A stretch of 64,000 bases of DNA. It comes from Pseudomonas azadiae. GTDB taxonomy: Bacteria > Pseudomonadota > Gammaproteobacteria > Pseudomonadales > Pseudomonadaceae. The stretch is from assembly GCF_019145355.1 (NCBI RefSeq), contig NZ_JAHSTY010000002.1, positions 1,736,001 through 1,800,000 of the forward strand. Direction: 5' to 3'. The position numbers and the translations under genes were made by a program. Position 1 is the stretch's first letter. Each line of letters begins with the position of its first letter. This document shows, piece by piece, positions 52,901 through 60,708 of this stretch. The notes under the pieces are model-generated. The model was not told the origin of the DNA and made no database searches. It saw only the letters and a list, made by a program, of their open reading frames with translations.

Positions 52901-53122
52901 TCGTTCGCCTTCATCATGGGTGTGGTGCCACTGGTGTTGTCCAGCGGTGCCGGTGCCGAGATGCGCCATGCCATGGGCGTGGCGGTGTTCTCCGGGATGA
53001 TCGGTGTGACCTTCTTCGGCCTGTTGCTGACGCCCGTGTTCTACGTACTGATCCGTCGCTATGTGGAGCGCCAGGAAGCGCGCAAAGCGGCCAAGGCCTT
53101 GAAGCTGGAGACACAGCAATGA
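49943..53122 (+). CDS. mexF: RND efflux inner-membrane transporter MexF
   Basis: A 1059-residue RND transporter with 12 membrane helices and two periplasmic porter domains. Seen are FFISRPIFAAVLSLLILIAG, the proton-relay helix-4 aspartates in GLVLAIGIVVDDAIVVVENV (D-D pair) and the matching repeat LIVLVGLACKNAILIVEFAK. The length and pattern are those of MexF. It exports chloramphenicol, fluoroquinolones, trimethoprim and quinolone-signal precursors in P. aeruginosa; substrates here are inferred. It starts 15 bases after mexE and overlaps oprN by four bases. Confidence 0.96.
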   Translation: MNFSKFFISRPIFAAVLSLLILIAGAISLFQLPISEYPEVVPPTVVVRANFPGANPKVIGETVAAPLEQAITGVENMLYMSSQSTADGKLTLTITFALGTDLDNAQVQVQNRVTRTQPKLPEEVTRIGITVDKASPDLTMVVHLTSPDQRYDMLYLSNYAILNIKDELARLGGVGDVQLFGMGDYSLRVWLDPNKTASRNLTATDVVTAIREQNRQVAAGALGAQPAPSDTSFQLSVNTQGRLVTEEEFENIVIRAGANGEITRLKDIARVELGSSQYALRSLIDNQPAVAIPIFQRPGSNAIDISNDVRSKMAELKKGFPAGMDYRIAYDPTIFVRGSIEAVVHTLFEALILVVLVVILFLQTWRASIIPLVAVPVSLIGTFAVMHLFGFSLNALSLFGLVLAIGIVVDDAIVVVENVERNIELGLEPFPATEKAMSEVTGPIIATALVLCAVFIPAAFISGLTGQFYKQFALTIAISTVISAFNSLTLSPALAAVLLRAHDAPKDRFSRFLDKLFGGWLFRPFNRFFEKASHGYVGTVRRVIRGSGIALFVYAGLMVLTFFGFAHTPTGFVPAQDKQYLVAFAQLPDAASLDRTENVMKRMSDIALKQPGVESAIAFPGLSINGFTNSPNSGIVFVTLKPFDERKDASMSAGAIAGALNGQYSNIEEAYMAIFPPPPVQGLGTIGGFRLQIEDRGNLGYDELYKEVQNIITKSHGVPELFGLFTSYTVNVPQVDAAIDREKAKTHGVAISDIFDTLQVYLGSLYANDFNRFGRTYQVNVQAEQQFRQDSDQIGQLKVRNNKGEMIPLATFIKVSDTSGPDRVMHYNGFITAEINGNAAPGYSSGQAQVAIEKLLKDELPNGMTYEWTDLTYQQILSGNTALFVFPLCVLLAFLVLAAQYESWSLPLAVILIVPMTLLSAITGVIISGGDNNIFTQIGLIVLVGLACKNAILIVEFAKDKQEEGLDPLAAVLEACRLRLRPILMTSFAFIMGVVPLVLSSGAGAEMRHAMGVAVFSGMIGVTFFGLLLTPVFYVLIRRYVERQEARKAAKALKLETQQ

Positions 53123-54534
53123 GTGTGAACCTGTTTTTGCCGAGCTTGCTGGTCCTGGCGCTGAGCGCCTGTGCCGTGGGCCCGGACTACAAGACCCAGA
53201 CCCCGGAGGCGGCGAATATCACCGCCGCCGTCGACGCCAAGCAGTATGACCATGCCAAATTCGAAGGCATCTGGTGGCAGCAGTTCGAGGACCCGACCCT
53301 CAACCAGTTGGTGACTCAGTCGCTGCAGGGCAACCGTGACTTGCGCGTCGCCTTTGCCCGCCTGCGCGCCGCTCGGGCGATTCGCGATGACGCCAGCAAC
53401 GACATCATGCCAACCATCACCAGCCGCGCCAGCAGCGACCTGGCCAAGGGGCAAATCCCCGGCCAGACCACGCGGCGCGTCAACAGTGAGCGTTACGACC
53501 TCGGCCTGGACATGGCCTGGGAGCTCGACTTGTTCGGCCGCATCCGGCGTAACCTGGAGGCCAGCGACGCCGACCAGCAGGCCGCCGAAGCGGACTTGTA
53601 CCAGTTGCAAGTGACCATGATCGCGGAGCTGGTGGACGCCTACGGTCAACTGCGCGGCGCGCAACTGCGTGAACGCATTGCCCTGGACAACCTGAAGAAC
53701 CAGCAGGATTCACGCACCATTACCGAAAGCCTGCGCGATGCCGGCGTGGGCGACCAACTCGACGTGGAGCGCGCCAACGCGCGCCTCGCCGCGGTGGAAG
53801 CCAGCGTGCCGCAACTGCAAGCCGAACAAGTGCGCGAGCGCAACCGCATCGCCACCCTCCTCGGCCAGCGTCCGGACAAGCTCAGCGTAGACCTGAGCCC
53901 CAAGGACCTGCCGGCCATCGCCAAGGCCTTGCCGATCGGTGATCCGGGACAACTGCTGCAACGTCGCCCGGACATCCTCAGCGCCGAACGCAAACTGGCG
54001 GCCGCCACCGCGCGCATCGGCGTTGCCAAGGCCGACTTGTTCCCTCGGGTCAGCCTCAGCGGCTTCCTCGGCTTTACCGCCGGGCGAGGTTCGCAGATCG
54101 GCTCGTCCGCCGCCAACGCCTGGGCCCTTGGCCCGAGCATTACCTGGGCAGCGTTCGACCTGGGCAGCGTGCGCGCGCGTTTACGCGGCGCGGACGCCGA
54201 GGCGGATGGCGCCCTGGCCACCTACGAGCAGCAAGTGCTGCTGGCCCTGGAAGAATCCGAAAACGCCTTCAGCGACTACGGCAAGCGCCAGCAACGCCTG
54301 GTGTCGCTGATCCGCCAAAGCGAATCGAGCCGCGCCGCCGCCGACCTGGCCGCGATCCGCTACCGCGAAGGCACCGTGGACTTCCTGGTGCTGCTGGACG
54401 CCCAGCGCGAACGCCTGGCCGCCGAGGATTCCCAGGCCCAGGCCGAAGTGGATCTGTATCGCGGGATTGTCGCGATCTACAAAGCGCTGGGAGGTGGCTG
54501 GCAGCCGGACGCGGTTGTGGCCACAGCGAAGTGA
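53119..54534 (+). CDS. oprN: Outer-membrane efflux lipoprotein OprN
   Basis: A 471-residue TolC-type outer-membrane factor with lipobox LSAC (C18). Segments AVGPDYKTQTPEAA, GNRDLRVAFARLRAARA, RVNSERYDLGLDMAWELDLF and VSLSGFLGFTAGRGSQIGSS closely match OprN. It forms the trimeric outer-membrane channel of MexEF-OprN. The ATG at 53119 overlaps the mexF stop (ATGA). The operon ends at the terminator at 54576-54611. Confidence 0.95.
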   Translation: MSVNLFLPSLLVLALSACAVGPDYKTQTPEAANITAAVDAKQYDHAKFEGIWWQQFEDPTLNQLVTQSLQGNRDLRVAFARLRAARAIRDDASNDIMPTITSRASSDLAKGQIPGQTTRRVNSERYDLGLDMAWELDLFGRIRRNLEASDADQQAAEADLYQLQVTMIAELVDAYGQLRGAQLRERIALDNLKNQQDSRTITESLRDAGVGDQLDVERANARLAAVEASVPQLQAEQVRERNRIATLLGQRPDKLSVDLSPKDLPAIAKALPIGDPGQLLQRRPDILSAERKLAAATARIGVAKADLFPRVSLSGFLGFTAGRGSQIGSSAANAWALGPSITWAAFDLGSVRARLRGADAEADGALATYEQQVLLALEESENAFSDYGKRQQRLVSLIRQSESSRAAADLAAIRYREGTVDFLVLLDAQRERLAAEDSQAQAEVDLYRGIVAIYKALGGGWQPDAVVATAK

Positions 54535-54575
54535 AGTAAAGAGCTCCTTTGGTTGGTCGCATCCAGCCAATTTTT

Positions 54576-54611
54576 AGCCCCGTGGTCCATTCGGTCATGG
54601 GGCTTTTTTTG
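54576..54611 (+). terminator. Rho-independent terminator of mexEF-oprN
   Basis: AGCCCCGTG and CATGGGGCT form a stem with a short loop and are followed by a run of T residues. It lies 41 bases after the oprN stop. Confidence 0.85.
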
Positions 54612-54672
54612 GCTTGGTGCTTTACGGGGATGATGGTTCGGAAGTTGCCCGCAAGTTATTCAGGCTTATCTG

Positions 54673-54686
54673 TCAGAGAGATCTGA
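54673..54686. promoter_or_regulatory. Conserved inverted repeat upstream of gene A1
   Basis: TCAGA-GAGA-TCTGA, an inverted repeat kept exactly in both module copies (56103-56116) although surrounding bases vary. It lies about 90 bases before the start of gene A. Possible operator. Confidence 0.4.
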
Positions 54687-54765
54687 AACTGCTTTGGGGC
54701 GCTAATGTTGGGATGCGGGGCGTCGATAACGGGGGTGTAGTTCTTACTCTAGGCAGGAGACGGAT

Positions 54766-55284
54766 ATGCAAGTTACAACCACCCCGACCGCGTTATCGAA
54801 GCAAACCGATGCTCGCGTGATTAGAAACCCAACGATGGTCACGAATGCGTTTACGCTGACGGAAGAGTCCAAGGCGGCGGAAACGCTGAAGCTTAAGCAG
54901 CAGGAAAAAATAGCTGAGCTTAAAACTTTCTTGAAAGATTACGACATGACGTCCATTAGCACTTACGAGCTTAAAAAAGTAGGCCGCAGACTGTATGAGG
55001 CCGACCTGATCGATGTAAATACTTTCGGAATGTTCATTTCGGGAGATGGTGCATCCGATGAAAATGGCCACCAAACAAAACAGGATGTAAAATTTAACGC
55101 CATTGCTCTTTTCAATGAAAAATACGAAGACCAATTAGCGTATTTCAGCACCGACCGTTACTCGACTCAAGAAAGCGTGACTTACATTTTAGGGGGAATG
55201 AAAAGTGCGAATCAGGCAATCAACGCGCTCGCCTATTTTGCCAACTCTGCAAAAAACACCCTAGCGGTAGACGAGTTTGTTTGA
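54766..55284 (+). CDS. Unknown 172-residue protein A1 (duplicated module)
   Basis: A soluble, mostly helical protein without signal peptide or membrane helix. The first 44 residues (MQVTTTPTALSKQTDARVIR onward, to LKLK) are rich in Ser/Thr and identical to those of the copy at 56196, with only a few synonymous base changes. The remaining 128 residues are about two thirds identical, and the best kept part is GDGASD-N-G and DVKFNAIALFNEK. The ATG at 54766 follows GCAGGAGACGGAT. A conserved head with a diversified body recalls secreted effectors, but no secretion system is in the window. Function unknown; codon use is AT-richer than neighbours. Confidence 0.8.
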   Translation: MQVTTTPTALSKQTDARVIRNPTMVTNAFTLTEESKAAETLKLKQQEKIAELKTFLKDYDMTSISTYELKKVGRRLYEADLIDVNTFGMFISGDGASDENGHQTKQDVKFNAIALFNEKYEDQLAYFSTDRYSTQESVTYILGGMKSANQAINALAYFANSAKNTLAVDEFV

Positions 55285-55332
55285 GCCGGGAATACGGTGT
55301 GCCAGAGCATTTCCTGGCACACCGCCCCCCGG

Positions 55333-55713
55333 TTATCGACTGTATCTAACGTTTCCCGAATAGGCTTTTGAAATAGCGTCAGGGTTTTTTAGCCTCACTC
55401 GATACGTACCGAACGACCCCACATAAGAAACACTACTTCCTATGCTGGACGCTACTGGACTCCATCCTCCTCCCGACTCTCGCTCGATTGAAATCAGAGG
55501 CGCGCGCCCGGCACCGCTAGCAGAAACCATGGCGTTGATATTCGCTCCAGAACACCCACCGGCAGAAGTTATAGTGAAGGGGCCATGCGCCGTTGATTGC
55601 ATGTCACCCTCTATGATTCCGCTATAACTCTCCGAGATATTCAAGCACAACGCCGACACCTGAAACGACAACCCCAGCAATAGAGCAAATGGAAGCACTA
55701 TAAGACGCCTCAT
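55333..55713 (-). CDS. Unknown exported 126-residue protein B1 (duplicated module)
   Basis: A small exported protein: the signal peptide RRLIVLPFALLLGLSFQVSA has a likely cut after A21. The mature part is beta-rich and glycine/serine-rich with two conserved cysteines (C23 and one in AGGCSG) that may form a disulphide, plus VSYVGSFGTYRVRLKNPDA near the end. It is about 80% identical to the copy at 56777. It converges on gene A1 with a gap of 48 bases. No family is recognised; the fold resembles small periplasmic beta sandwiches. Confidence 0.78.
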   Translation of the reverse strand: MRRLIVLPFALLLGLSFQVSALCLNISESYSGIIEGDMQSTAHGPFTITSAGGCSGANINAMVSASGAGRAPLISIERESGGGWSPVASSIGSSVSYVGSFGTYRVRLKNPDAISKAYSGNVRYSR

Positions 55714-56195
55714 AAATTCACCTCATAAATAAATGATTAAATCCTCAGCATGCGACGCATGCAACAAAGCAACCACAGGCTTTCATTCCCCATAGGCGTT
55801 CCTCAGATGGACGATGATTGGTCATACCGATTATTCACAGCTGCACCTTAACTGGAACCCAGTGAACATCGGCGGGGAACCACGCCATTACTATGCATGA
55901 ACTTTCAAACACGAGTAGCCGCTCGCCTCCTAAAAAGTTGCAGGAAAGCTCTTCAGACCTTGATGACATGAAAATGGGCGTGCCTTAGCTCCCCAACTAA
56001 AATCACGGCAGCCATCGAGCTAAAGTGGCATCAGTTTTTTGTCTAGGTTTTATTCAGAAGCGCTATTCAGGAGGTTTCCTGCAAATCATTCAGCCTTATC
56101 TGTCAGAGAGATCTGAAACTTCTTTCGAGCGCTAATGTTCAATTGCAGAGCGTCGATAACGAGAAGGTAATTCTTATTCTAGACAGGAGACGGAT
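55714..56195. other. Intergenic region between module copies
   Basis: It holds the upstream region of B1 (to about 55958, repeated at 57158-57400), 111 bases of single-copy sequence, and the leader of A2 from 56070. I see no gene in it. Confidence 0.6.
56103..56116. promoter_or_regulatory. Conserved inverted repeat upstream of gene A2
   Basis: Same TCAGA-GAGA-TCTGA element as at 54673-54686. Confidence 0.4.
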
Positions 56196-56714
56196 ATGCA
56201 AGTTACAACCACCCCGACCGCGTTATCGAAGCAAACCGATGCTCGCGTGATCAGAAATCCGACGATGGTGACGAATGCGTTTACGCTGACGGAAGAGTCC
56301 AAGGCGGCGGAAACGCTGAAGCTTAAGGACCCAGAAAAAATTAATGATCTGAAAATTTTCTTGAAGCGTTATGACTTCACTTCGATCAGCACCAATGAAC
56401 TTAAAGAAGTTGGCAGCATGCTCTACGATAACAAGCTCATAGATGACAATACGTTCATGATGTTCATAGCGGGCGACGGCGCATCAGATGCTAATGGCCG
56501 CCAAACCAAAATGGACGTTAAATTCAATGCGATCGCTTTGTTTAACGAAAAGCTGGAGGATAACATGGCGTATTTCAAAACTGATCGATATTCGAAACCT
56601 GAGCATGTTGCCTATATCACTCACCGAATGGTCAGTGCCAACCAAGCGCTTAATGCGATGGTATACTTCGCAAACTCCACAGCCAGCACCCTCTCTATAG
56701 ATGAACACGCATGA
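56196..56714 (+). CDS. Unknown 172-residue protein A2 (duplicated module)
   Basis: Paralogue of A1 with the same length and identical first 44 residues. The remainder differs in about one third of positions, mostly by charge or size changes on a helical scaffold (EKINDLKIFLKRYDFTSIST, LYDNKLIDDNTFMMFIAGDG, ALFNEKLEDNMAYFKTDRYS). The ATG at 56196 follows ACAGGAGACGGAT. It converges on B2 with a gap of 62 bases. The unknown function is probably shared with A1 but tuned to a different partner. Confidence 0.8.
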   Translation: MQVTTTPTALSKQTDARVIRNPTMVTNAFTLTEESKAAETLKLKDPEKINDLKIFLKRYDFTSISTNELKEVGSMLYDNKLIDDNTFMMFIAGDGASDANGRQTKMDVKFNAIALFNEKLEDNMAYFKTDRYSKPEHVAYITHRMVSANQALNAMVYFANSTASTLSIDEHA

Positions 56715-56776
56715 TCAACAAACACTATAAAAGCAGCGCGTTGAAGGTGTCTGTCAACGCGCTGTTTGCATACATA

Positions 56777-57157
56777 TTAACGCCCGTATCTGACGCTACC
56801 TGAATAAGACTTTGAAATCGCATCAGGATTATCCAACCTCACTCGATACGTGCCGAAACCACCAACATAGGAGACGCTGCTCCCTATACTATTGGCAACG
56901 GATTGCCAGCCCCCTCCCAACTCTCGCTCAATAGCAATTCGAGGTGCGCTTCCCGCACCGCCTGGAGAAACATTGGCATCAATACTAGCTCCGGAACAGC
57001 CGCCGGCGGGTGTGATTATAAATGGCCCATGCGCCGTCAGCTCCATTTTACCCTCTATGATACCGCTGTAACTTTCTGACACGTACAAGCACAACGCCGA
57101 CACCTGAAACGACAAACCCAACAATAAAGCAAATGGCAACACTATAAGACGTTTCAT
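56777..57157 (-). CDS. Unknown exported 126-residue protein B2 (duplicated module)
   Basis: Paralogue of B1: same signal peptide (KRLIVLPFALLLGLSFQVSA), same two cysteines, same SSVSYVGGFGTYRVRLDNPD end. Differences concentrate in the middle of the mature chain. The ATG is at 57157. Periplasmic or surface location is predicted. It could be the partner or protector of A2; that is speculation from gene order. Confidence 0.78.
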   Translation of the reverse strand: MKRLIVLPFALLLGLSFQVSALCLYVSESYSGIIEGKMELTAHGPFIITPAGGCSGASIDANVSPGGAGSAPRIAIERELGGGWQSVANSIGSSVSYVGGFGTYRVRLDNPDAISKSYSGSVRYGR

Positions 57158-57447
57158 ATATTCACCTTCATAAATAAGTTATCAAATCCTCAGCATGCAA
57201 CAACGCAACCACGGGCTCTCAATCTCCTCATAGGCGTTCCTCACGAAGGAAAAATGATTTGTTATACCGAGCATTCAGTGCTGCGCCCTTAACCAGGACC
57301 CTGTGAACTATCGGCGAGAACCACGCCATTACTATGCGATGACCTTTCAAACACGAGTAGCCGCTCGCCTCCTAAAAAGTTGCGGGAAAGCTCTTCAGAC
57401 TTTATGAAGGACGACGGTGTCTATATCTCTGATCTTCAAACTTAGGA

Positions 57448-58470
57448 CTAAACGCGCGCAACCTCATTCAAAATCAAACTCCGATAATGCCCCGGGTTCG
57501 ACCCGCTCCATTTACGAAACGCCTTATAAAACGAACTCGTATCGGCAAACCCCAGCCGCTCGGTAATTTCGGCAAAGCTGATGTGCGCTTCCGCCAGCCA
57601 GACAATCGCCAGCTCTTTGCGCACACTGTCCTTGAGGCCCTGGTAAGTCTGCCCCTCTTCCGCCAGGCGGCGGCGCAGGGTCGAGGCGGAGATGCACAGG
57701 CTGGCGGCGAGGCGTTCGGTTTCCGGCCAGGTGTCGGGGGGCATGTGGCGCAGGTCGTGTTTGATACGGGTGGCGAGGCTGTCGGGGTCGCGGTATTTGA
57801 CCAGGATGTTGGCCGGCGCGTGGGCCAGGAAGCGTTTGAGTTCTTCGGCACTGCGCTTGATCGGCAGGTCCAGGCAGTCGGCGGAGAAGATCATGCGGGT
57901 ACGCGGGCGGTCGAACCGCAGGTTGTCGGAGAACATCACTCGGTAGTCGTCGCAGAAGTCCGGTGCTGAACAGCGCAGTTCGATCGCCAGGATCGGAATG
58001 CGCCGGCCTGCCAGCCAACAGGCCACGCCGTGGACGATCATCCAGTAGGTAAAGTAGGTGAAGGCACGACGGGGTTCGGGCTCAGGCTCAAGCAACACGA
58101 TCTCGGCCAGGCTTTGTTGGCGCACCAGTTGCGCGGGCAGTTGCTCAAGCATCAGCGACAGAAACCCCAGGCCGGTTTCCAGACCGGTGGCGACGGTCGG
58201 CTGCGCCATGGCCGCGCGGCAAAGGAACGCCAGGCTGCCGGACTTGAGCTTGCGCGGGTCCATGCCGAAGAACTCGTCATCGGTGCGTCGCGCCAGCAGG
58301 CGCCACAGGCGTGCGTAGGTCGTGGCCGGCACCCGCGCGGAGGGTTCGGTGAGCAGTTTTGCGTCGATACCGGCTTTGTGCAGCACCTGGGCACAGGCTG
58401 CCTCGTCCGCACAGCCCTGGAGCAGGGCTTCGCACACGAGGCGGATGGAGATGGTGTCTTTTTCCGACAT
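57448..58470 (-). CDS. AraC-family transcriptional regulator
   Basis: A 340-residue regulator. The N-terminal half is the Arabinose_bd-like (DUF4880-independent, OruR/GbuR type) effector domain with YARLWRLLARRTDDEFFGMD and LGFLSLMLEQLPAQL. The C-terminal 100 residues have two helix-turn-helices, AASLCISASTLRRRLAEEGQ and ISFAEITERLGFADTSSFYK, ending in the family R-x-x-P-G-H-Y-R-type box (GSNPGHYRSL). The ATG at 58470 (MSEKDT) is used. Its targets and ligand are unknown. It is divergent from the efe operon, but the Fur-like site between them lies closer to efeU. Confidence 0.9.
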   Translation of the reverse strand: MSEKDTISIRLVCEALLQGCADEAACAQVLHKAGIDAKLLTEPSARVPATTYARLWRLLARRTDDEFFGMDPRKLKSGSLAFLCRAAMAQPTVATGLETGLGFLSLMLEQLPAQLVRQQSLAEIVLLEPEPEPRRAFTYFTYWMIVHGVACWLAGRRIPILAIELRCSAPDFCDDYRVMFSDNLRFDRPRTRMIFSADCLDLPIKRSAEELKRFLAHAPANILVKYRDPDSLATRIKHDLRHMPPDTWPETERLAASLCISASTLRRRLAEEGQTYQGLKDSVRKELAIVWLAEAHISFAEITERLGFADTSSFYKAFRKWSGSNPGHYRSLILNEVARV

Positions 58471-58576
58471 GTGGATCGATGTCCAACTGCGCAAAGAATG
58501 GCGTGCATCATAAGGGCGGACGGGATTCGCTACTACCGTTCAGCTTAGGTTCAGCTAAAGTCAACAGTTCGTGTTT

Positions 58577-58595
58577 GGCAATGAGTATCATTATG
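58577..58595 (+). promoter_or_regulatory. Fur-box-like site before efeU
   Basis: The 19 bases GGCAATGAGTATCATTATG match the Fur consensus GATAATGATAATCATTATC at 14 positions. They lie 40 bases before the efeU start, where a promoter is expected, so iron repression of the efe operon is likely. Confidence 0.7.
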
Positions 58596-58635
58596 TTACA
58601 ACTTAGCACCCTATCTAGTTCTGCTGCGGTGCCGA

Positions 58636-59481
58636 ATGCTCGTTCCTTTTCTCATCATGCTGCGCGAAGGCATTGAAGCCGCATTGATCGTCGGCATTAT
58701 CGCCAGTTACCTGCAGCAGACCGGCCGCGGCCAGTGGATGCCGGCCGTGTGGATCGGCGTGTTTCTCGCGGCCGCGCTGGCATTGCTGGTGGGTGGCGGG
58801 CTGGAACTGGTCAGCGCCGAATTTCCGCAAAAGCAGCAGGAACTGTTCGAGGGCATCGTCGGCCTGGTCGCCGTGGCCATCCTCAGTTCGATGGTGTTCT
58901 GGATGCGCAAAGTGGCGCGGTCCATCAAGCATTCGCTGCACCAATCCCTGGACCACGCCCTGGCCGGTTCCAGGCACCAGGTCACCGCGCTGATTCTGAT
59001 GGTGTTTTTCGCCGTGGCCCGCGAGGGACTGGAAACCGTGTTCTTCCTGCTGGCAGTGTTCCAGCAGAGCGAAGGCCCGGGTGCACCGATAGGCGCCCTG
59101 CTCGGCCTGATCCTGGCGATCATCGTCGGCTTGCTGATTTACACCGGCAGCATGCGGTTGAACCTGGGTGCGTTTTTCCGCTGGACCGGCCTGTTCATTC
59201 TGGTGGTGGCCGCCGGCATCCTGGCCAATTCGGTGCAGGCGCTGCACGAAGCCGGGGTATGGAACCACTGGCAAACCGTATTGTTCGACTTCAGCGCCGC
59301 GTTGCCCATAGACAGCCCGCTGGGCTCGGTGTTTGCCGGTATGTTCGGCTATCAGGAAGCCCCTACCCTCAGCACGCTCGGCGCCTACCTGATTTACCTG
59401 GTGGTGGCTTTGGTGATGTTTTTCCTGCCCGCCGCACCGTCCAAGCCTGGCGCCACGCCCTCTTGCGTTTCCACTCAGTAA
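58636..59481 (+). CDS. efeU: EfeU/FTR1-family ferrous iron permease
   Basis: A 281-residue inner-membrane protein with seven helices. Both FTR1 iron-binding motifs are present: REGIE at residues 10-14 and REGLE in FFAVAREGLETVFFLLA. The start ATG at 58636 gives the normal N-terminus MLVPFLIMLREG. It takes Fe(II) or Fe(III) from the periplasmic EfeO/EfeB pair into the cytoplasm. First gene of efeUOB; the Fur-box-like site lies upstream. Confidence 0.93.
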   Translation: MLVPFLIMLREGIEAALIVGIIASYLQQTGRGQWMPAVWIGVFLAAALALLVGGGLELVSAEFPQKQQELFEGIVGLVAVAILSSMVFWMRKVARSIKHSLHQSLDHALAGSRHQVTALILMVFFAVAREGLETVFFLLAVFQQSEGPGAPIGALLGLILAIIVGLLIYTGSMRLNLGAFFRWTGLFILVVAAGILANSVQALHEAGVWNHWQTVLFDFSAALPIDSPLGSVFAGMFGYQEAPTLSTLGAYLIYLVVALVMFFLPAAPSKPGATPSCVSTQ

Positions 59482-59491
59482 GGACCGCCCT

Positions 59492-60694
59492 TTGTCCAAC
59501 CCAACTCCTCAACCGGCGCCAGCGCCCCGCGCCCTGCGCTGGGCCGTGGCGGGCTCGGTGGTCGTGATGATCGCCGCCGGAGCGCTGTTCTATTACGCCT
59601 CGCAACGGGCGGCCAGCAAACGCCAGGCCAACCACGACGAGATCGCCGTGACCATCCTTGGCCACGCCTGTGAGCCGAACGAACTGAGCGTGCCCGCTGG
59701 CCGCGCCAGCTTCCGTATCATCAACCGCTCCGATCGTGCGGTGGAATGGGAGATCCTCGATGGCGTGCTGGTGGTCGAAGAACGCGAAAACATCGCCCCG
59801 GGCCTCAGCCAGGTGATCAACGCCAACCTGCCGCCGGGCGACTATGCGATCACCTGCGGCCTGTTGAGCAACCCGCGCGGCACCTTGCACGTGACGCCGA
59901 CCGCCGCGTCCGATGCCCAGGCCAAGGCCAGACCGTCGATGGTGGCGTTTATCGGCCCGTTGTCCGAGTTTCGCGTGTACTTGAGCAGCCAGGGCAGCGC
60001 CTTGATCAAGGCCGCGACCGCCCTGCAGCACGCCATCGACGCAGGGGATCTGGCCCAGGCGCAAACGCTCTACGTCCCGGCGCGTGAGGCTTACCAGCGA
60101 CTCGCGCCGGCGGCGCAACGCCTGGCGCAGCTGGACAATGCGATCAACGCGCGCGCCGACTACTTCGAGAAGCGCGAACAGGACCCGGCCTTCAGCGGCT
60201 TTCACCGCCTGGAATACAGCCTGTTCCAACAACGCAGCCTCGACGGCCTGGCCCCGATTGCGCAGCAACTGGTGACAGACCTCGCGACGCTCAAGACCCA
60301 ACTGTTGGCCCAGTCTCTGCCGCCGGAGCAGCTGGTGAGCATCGTCGTGCGCAACCTCAACAGCCTCGCCGAGGTACGCGCCATCAGCGGTGAAGAGGAG
60401 CGTTACAGCCACGTCGACCTGAATGGTTTCGCTGCCAACCTGCAAGCCGCCCGCAAGGTGGTCGACCTGATGCGCCCGCTGCTGGCCAAGGCCGCCGCCG
60501 ACCTGCTACCGAACATCGACAGCGCGCTCGCAGCCTTCGACGCCGAACTCAATGGTTTTAAAGTCGACGGCCAGTACAGCCGCTACGACAGCGTGACCGC
60601 CGATCAGCGCAAGCAGATCGCCGACAAGGCCAAGGCTCTGGCCGTTGCACTCGATGGAATCGACCCCGCCCTTGGCCTTTCCGGCCTGCAGTGA
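59492..60694 (+). CDS. efeO: EfeO: cupredoxin plus imelysin iron-binding protein
   Basis: A 400-residue protein with an N-terminal membrane helix (WAVAGSVVVMIAAGALFYYA), a cupredoxin domain (about 35-135, with ACEPNELSVPAG and DYAITCGLLSNPRGTLHVTP) and an M75/imelysin domain (about 155-400) holding the metal motif FHRLEYSLF (H-x-x-E). It binds iron and probably copper in the periplasm and delivers iron to EfeU. The start is TTG at 59492 behind AAGGACCGCCC. It overlaps or nearly abuts efeB. Confidence 0.93.
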   Translation: MSNPTPQPAPAPRALRWAVAGSVVVMIAAGALFYYASQRAASKRQANHDEIAVTILGHACEPNELSVPAGRASFRIINRSDRAVEWEILDGVLVVEERENIAPGLSQVINANLPPGDYAITCGLLSNPRGTLHVTPTAASDAQAKARPSMVAFIGPLSEFRVYLSSQGSALIKAATALQHAIDAGDLAQAQTLYVPAREAYQRLAPAAQRLAQLDNAINARADYFEKREQDPAFSGFHRLEYSLFQQRSLDGLAPIAQQLVTDLATLKTQLLAQSLPPEQLVSIVVRNLNSLAEVRAISGEEERYSHVDLNGFAANLQAARKVVDLMRPLLAKAAADLLPNIDSALAAFDAELNGFKVDGQYSRYDSVTADQRKQIADKAKALAVALDGIDPALGLSGLQ

Positions 60695-60708
60695 AGACGA
60701 CCGCACCC

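Larger units (their letters stand above)
54640..55958. repeat. Tandem module, first copy (A1 gene, B1 gene and flanks)
   Basis: This 1.3 kb unit is repeated at 56070-57400 in the same orientation, with 111 bases of unrelated sequence between. Each unit comprises a conserved leader with TCAGAGAGATCTGA, gene A (plus), gene B (minus) and a conserved 240-base segment upstream of B ending in AAAGCTCTTCAGAC. AT content is visibly higher than in the flanking genes. Confidence 0.85.
56070..57400. repeat. Tandem module, second copy (A2 gene, B2 gene and flanks)
   Basis: Second copy of the 54640-55958 unit. Start codons of the A genes are offset by 1430 bases and those of the B genes by 1444, showing small insertions since duplication. 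Both non-coding flanks remain recognisable. Confidence 0.85.

Noticed and set aside
51131..53119. A 662-codon antisense open frame in mexF
   Set aside because: Shadow of the MexF transporter with no recognisable sequence and no ribosome site.
54614..54820. A 68-codon frame between oprN and gene A1
   Set aside because: It overlaps the terminator and the conserved leader of A1, is not preserved as a frame in the second module copy, and lacks a start site.
55040..55090. Possible EF-hand calcium loop (GDGASDENG) in protein A1
   Set aside because: The spacing of acidic residues does not fit the canonical 12-residue loop, and the copy in A2 does not improve it.
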